Shown here: in pieces, positions 14,353-15,204 of the stretch | Numbering within the stretch: the first letter of the stretch is position 1 | Layout of the letters: every line of letters starts with the position of its first letter | NCBI GenBank assembly: GCA_045585875.1 | Contig: JAZMZH010000065.1 | Coordinates: forward strand, 1 to 15,204 | Direction of reading: 5' to 3' | DNA: 15,204 nucleotides | Source: JAVBQJ01 sp045585875 | GTDB lineage: Bacteria; Verrucomicrobiota; Lentisphaeria; Victivallales; Victivallaceae | The notes under the pieces: model-generated | Database searches by the model: none | Told to the model about the DNA's origin: nothing | The model's input: only the letters and a program-made list of their open reading frames with translations | Position numbers and translations under genes: made by a program

Positions 14353-14371
14353 TCGGGGAGCCGGATTTTTT
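14341..14371 (-). terminator. Symmetrical intrinsic terminator downstream of tRNA-Ala
   Basis: Fourteen bases on each side (14341-14354 and 14358-14371) pair perfectly around GGG: an A6 run, TCCGGCTC, then GAGCCGGA and T6. Because the arms begin with A6 and end with T6, it can terminate transcription in both directions. It starts seven bases past the tRNA 3' end. Confidence 0.85.
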
Positions 14372-14377
14372 GAAGAC

Positions 14378-14454
14378 TGGTGGAGCTGATGGGAGTCGAA
14401 CCCACTACCTATACGATGCGAACGTATCGCTCTAGCCAAATGAGCTACAGCCCC
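14378..14454 (-). tRNA. tRNA-Ala (anticodon CGC)
   Basis: The - strand reads as a complete 77-base cloverleaf. The acceptor stem is GGGGCTG with CAGCTCC, the D stem GCTC/GAGC, the anticodon stem ATACG/CGTAT with loop TTCGCAT, the variable loop AGGTA, the T stem GTGGG/CCCAT with loop TTCGACT, discriminator A and an encoded CCA. The anticodon CGC reads GCG. The third acceptor pair is G3-U70, the main identity element of alanine tRNA, which agrees. A promoter and a terminator flank it. Confidence 0.95.
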
Positions 14455-14471
14455 ATTTTTTTACGTCCATT

Positions 14472-14499
14472 AATATACATGCGGTTTCTTGAAAAGCAA
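14472..14499 (-). promoter_or_regulatory. Promoter for tRNA-Ala
   Basis: On the - strand TTGCTT (14499-14494) and TATATT (14477-14472) are separated by 16 bases, and the tRNA begins 17 bases after the -10 box. The pair sits just after the stop of the radical SAM gene, so the tRNA has its own transcription. Confidence 0.55.
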
Positions 14500-14507
14500 A
14501 TCGGGAA

Positions 14508-15204
14508 TCACTTTTTTTCGCGCCGATCTCCCCGATCCCCCCTGCCGCTTCCCGCCGGCCCGCCGTGATCCTTCGGCGCTTTGCGCTCCGGCCCGCGTCC
14601 GCCGCCGCTCCGCTCCCGGTCATGACGCCGCCCACGCTCCCGGCCGTATCGTTTGCTCCCCGGACGGGCCTTTTTCAGCATTTCAATCTGTTCCCGGCGC
14701 TCGCCGAGCCCGCGGTTCACCGTCAGAATCTCCCCGTCCGGACTCATGCCGGTGTAATACATGGCCGCCCCCATGGTCATCGGCAGCGGGATGTAGTCCT
14801 GCACCTGCTGGGGACTCCAGTTGTTGGCGTCCAGATAATCGTCCACCACTTTCATCTCTTTGGCGCCGCAGCCCGGAAAATTGGAGATGAAAAGCGGGAT
14901 CAGATACTGCTTTTTGCCCAGTTTCGCGCTCTCGGACTCGAAGATCCGCCGGAATTCGTAAAACTCCTCCGCCGAACTTTTCCGCATCAGCCGCAGCACC
15001 TTTTCATCCAGATGTTCCGGCGCGACCTTCAAATGCCCGGAGACATGATCGGCGATCAGTTCCCGGAGCAGTTCCGGCTGCCGCAGCGCCAGATCCAGCC
15101 GGATGCCGGAATTGACGTAGACGTGCTTCACCTTGTCCAGCCGGGAAACCCTTTTCAGCATCCGCACTTCCGCCTTGCCGTCGCAGCGGTAGTTGGGGCA
15201 GGGG
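14508..15204 (-). CDS. YgiQ-family radical SAM protein, C-terminal part (runs off the window)
   Basis: About 232 residues of the C-terminal part are visible and the frame is open to the window edge, so the N-terminal half with the CxxxCxxC radical SAM cluster is outside. Family features are clear: CPNYRCDGKAEV at the edge, VKHVYVNSGIRLDLAL, GHLKVAPEHLDEKVLRLMRK, LIPLFISNFPGCG, and WSPQQVQDYIPLPMTMGAAM followed by YYTGMSP. YgiQ proteins (UPF0313) are widespread but their reaction is unknown. The last 50 residues after KKARPGSKRYG are a low-complexity Arg/Gly/Asp tail ending RGDRREKK, which may bind RNA or be disordered. TGA is at 14510-14508. Confidence 0.9.
   Translation of the reverse strand, partial: PCPNYRCDGKAEVRMLKRVSRLDKVKHVYVNSGIRLDLALRQPELLRELIADHVSGHLKVAPEHLDEKVLRLMRKSSAEEFYEFRRIFESESAKLGKKQYLIPLFISNFPGCGAKEMKVVDDYLDANNWSPQQVQDYIPLPMTMGAAMYYTGMSPDGEILTVNRGLGERREQIEMLKKARPGSKRYGRERGRRHDRERSGGGRGPERKAPKDHGGPAGSGRGDRGDRREKK

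Noticed and set aside
14095..14568. Short + strand frames near the tRNA
   Set aside because: They overlap the GIY-YIG gene, the repeat, the terminator and the tRNA-Ala, and have no ribosome sites.

Overview
The window looks like a chromosomal stretch of a moderately GC-rich, Gram-negative heterotroph. Features that suggest this are a Wzx-type flippase in an envelope polysaccharide cluster, a YgiQ-type radical SAM protein, an encoded CCA on the tRNA, Shine-Dalgarno sites of the AGGAGG type and sigma70-like promoters. Dispersed GC-rich intergenic repeats ending in an A-tract plus TCCGGC make a PVC-group (Lentisphaerae/Victivallales-like) source my guess, but this is a weak inference from style, not from a marker gene.

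Layout, left to right. (1) 1-6487, all on the + strand and tightly packed: an envelope/capsule polysaccharide operon. It holds the tail of an unidentified gene, a flippase, an iron-sulfur FrhB-family protein, and a UDP-L-FucNAc module: capE-like dehydratase/epimerase, a WxcM-like sugar isomerase cupin broken by an amber codon, capF-like reductase and capG-like 2-epimerase. Neighbouring genes overlap by 8-11 bases, by ATGA, or have strong Shine-Dalgarno sites inside the preceding gene, so translation is probably coupled. Codon usage becomes clearly more GC-rich at the capE start. (2) 6488-8325: a phosphoribosyltransferase-like gene with a frameshift and no convincing start, then a membrane-anchored DUF218 (ElyC/SanA/YdcF-like) gene with its own promoter. 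(3) 8326-9079: a gene-poor stretch rich in hairpins, with one doubtful small ORF. (4) 9080-11755: a ten-helix drug/metabolite-type transporter and a six-hairpin glycosidase, each with a promoter. (5) 11756-12395: 640 bases without a gene, holding a repeat copy, many nested hairpins and an unusual set of interleaved inverted repeats. (6) 12396-13946: an ankyrin-repeat protein with an unrecognised N-terminal half. It converges on a small GIY-YIG endonuclease on the - strand. (7) 14341-15204, - strand: a YgiQ-family radical SAM gene running out of the window, then tRNA-Ala(CGC) and a symmetrical terminator.

Working together: UDP-GlcNAc would be converted by the CapE, CapF and CapG homologues to UDP-L-FucNAc, a building block for a repeat unit moved across the membrane by the flippase. 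The FrhB-family protein probably serves the same glycan, but its reaction is not known. Two genes are broken (nonsense and frameshift). They may be real decay or sequence error. I found no CRISPR array, phage, transposase or known defence system. The less explained parts are the structured non-coding regions 8381-8716 and 12006-12265, the repeat family, and the in-frame amber codon.
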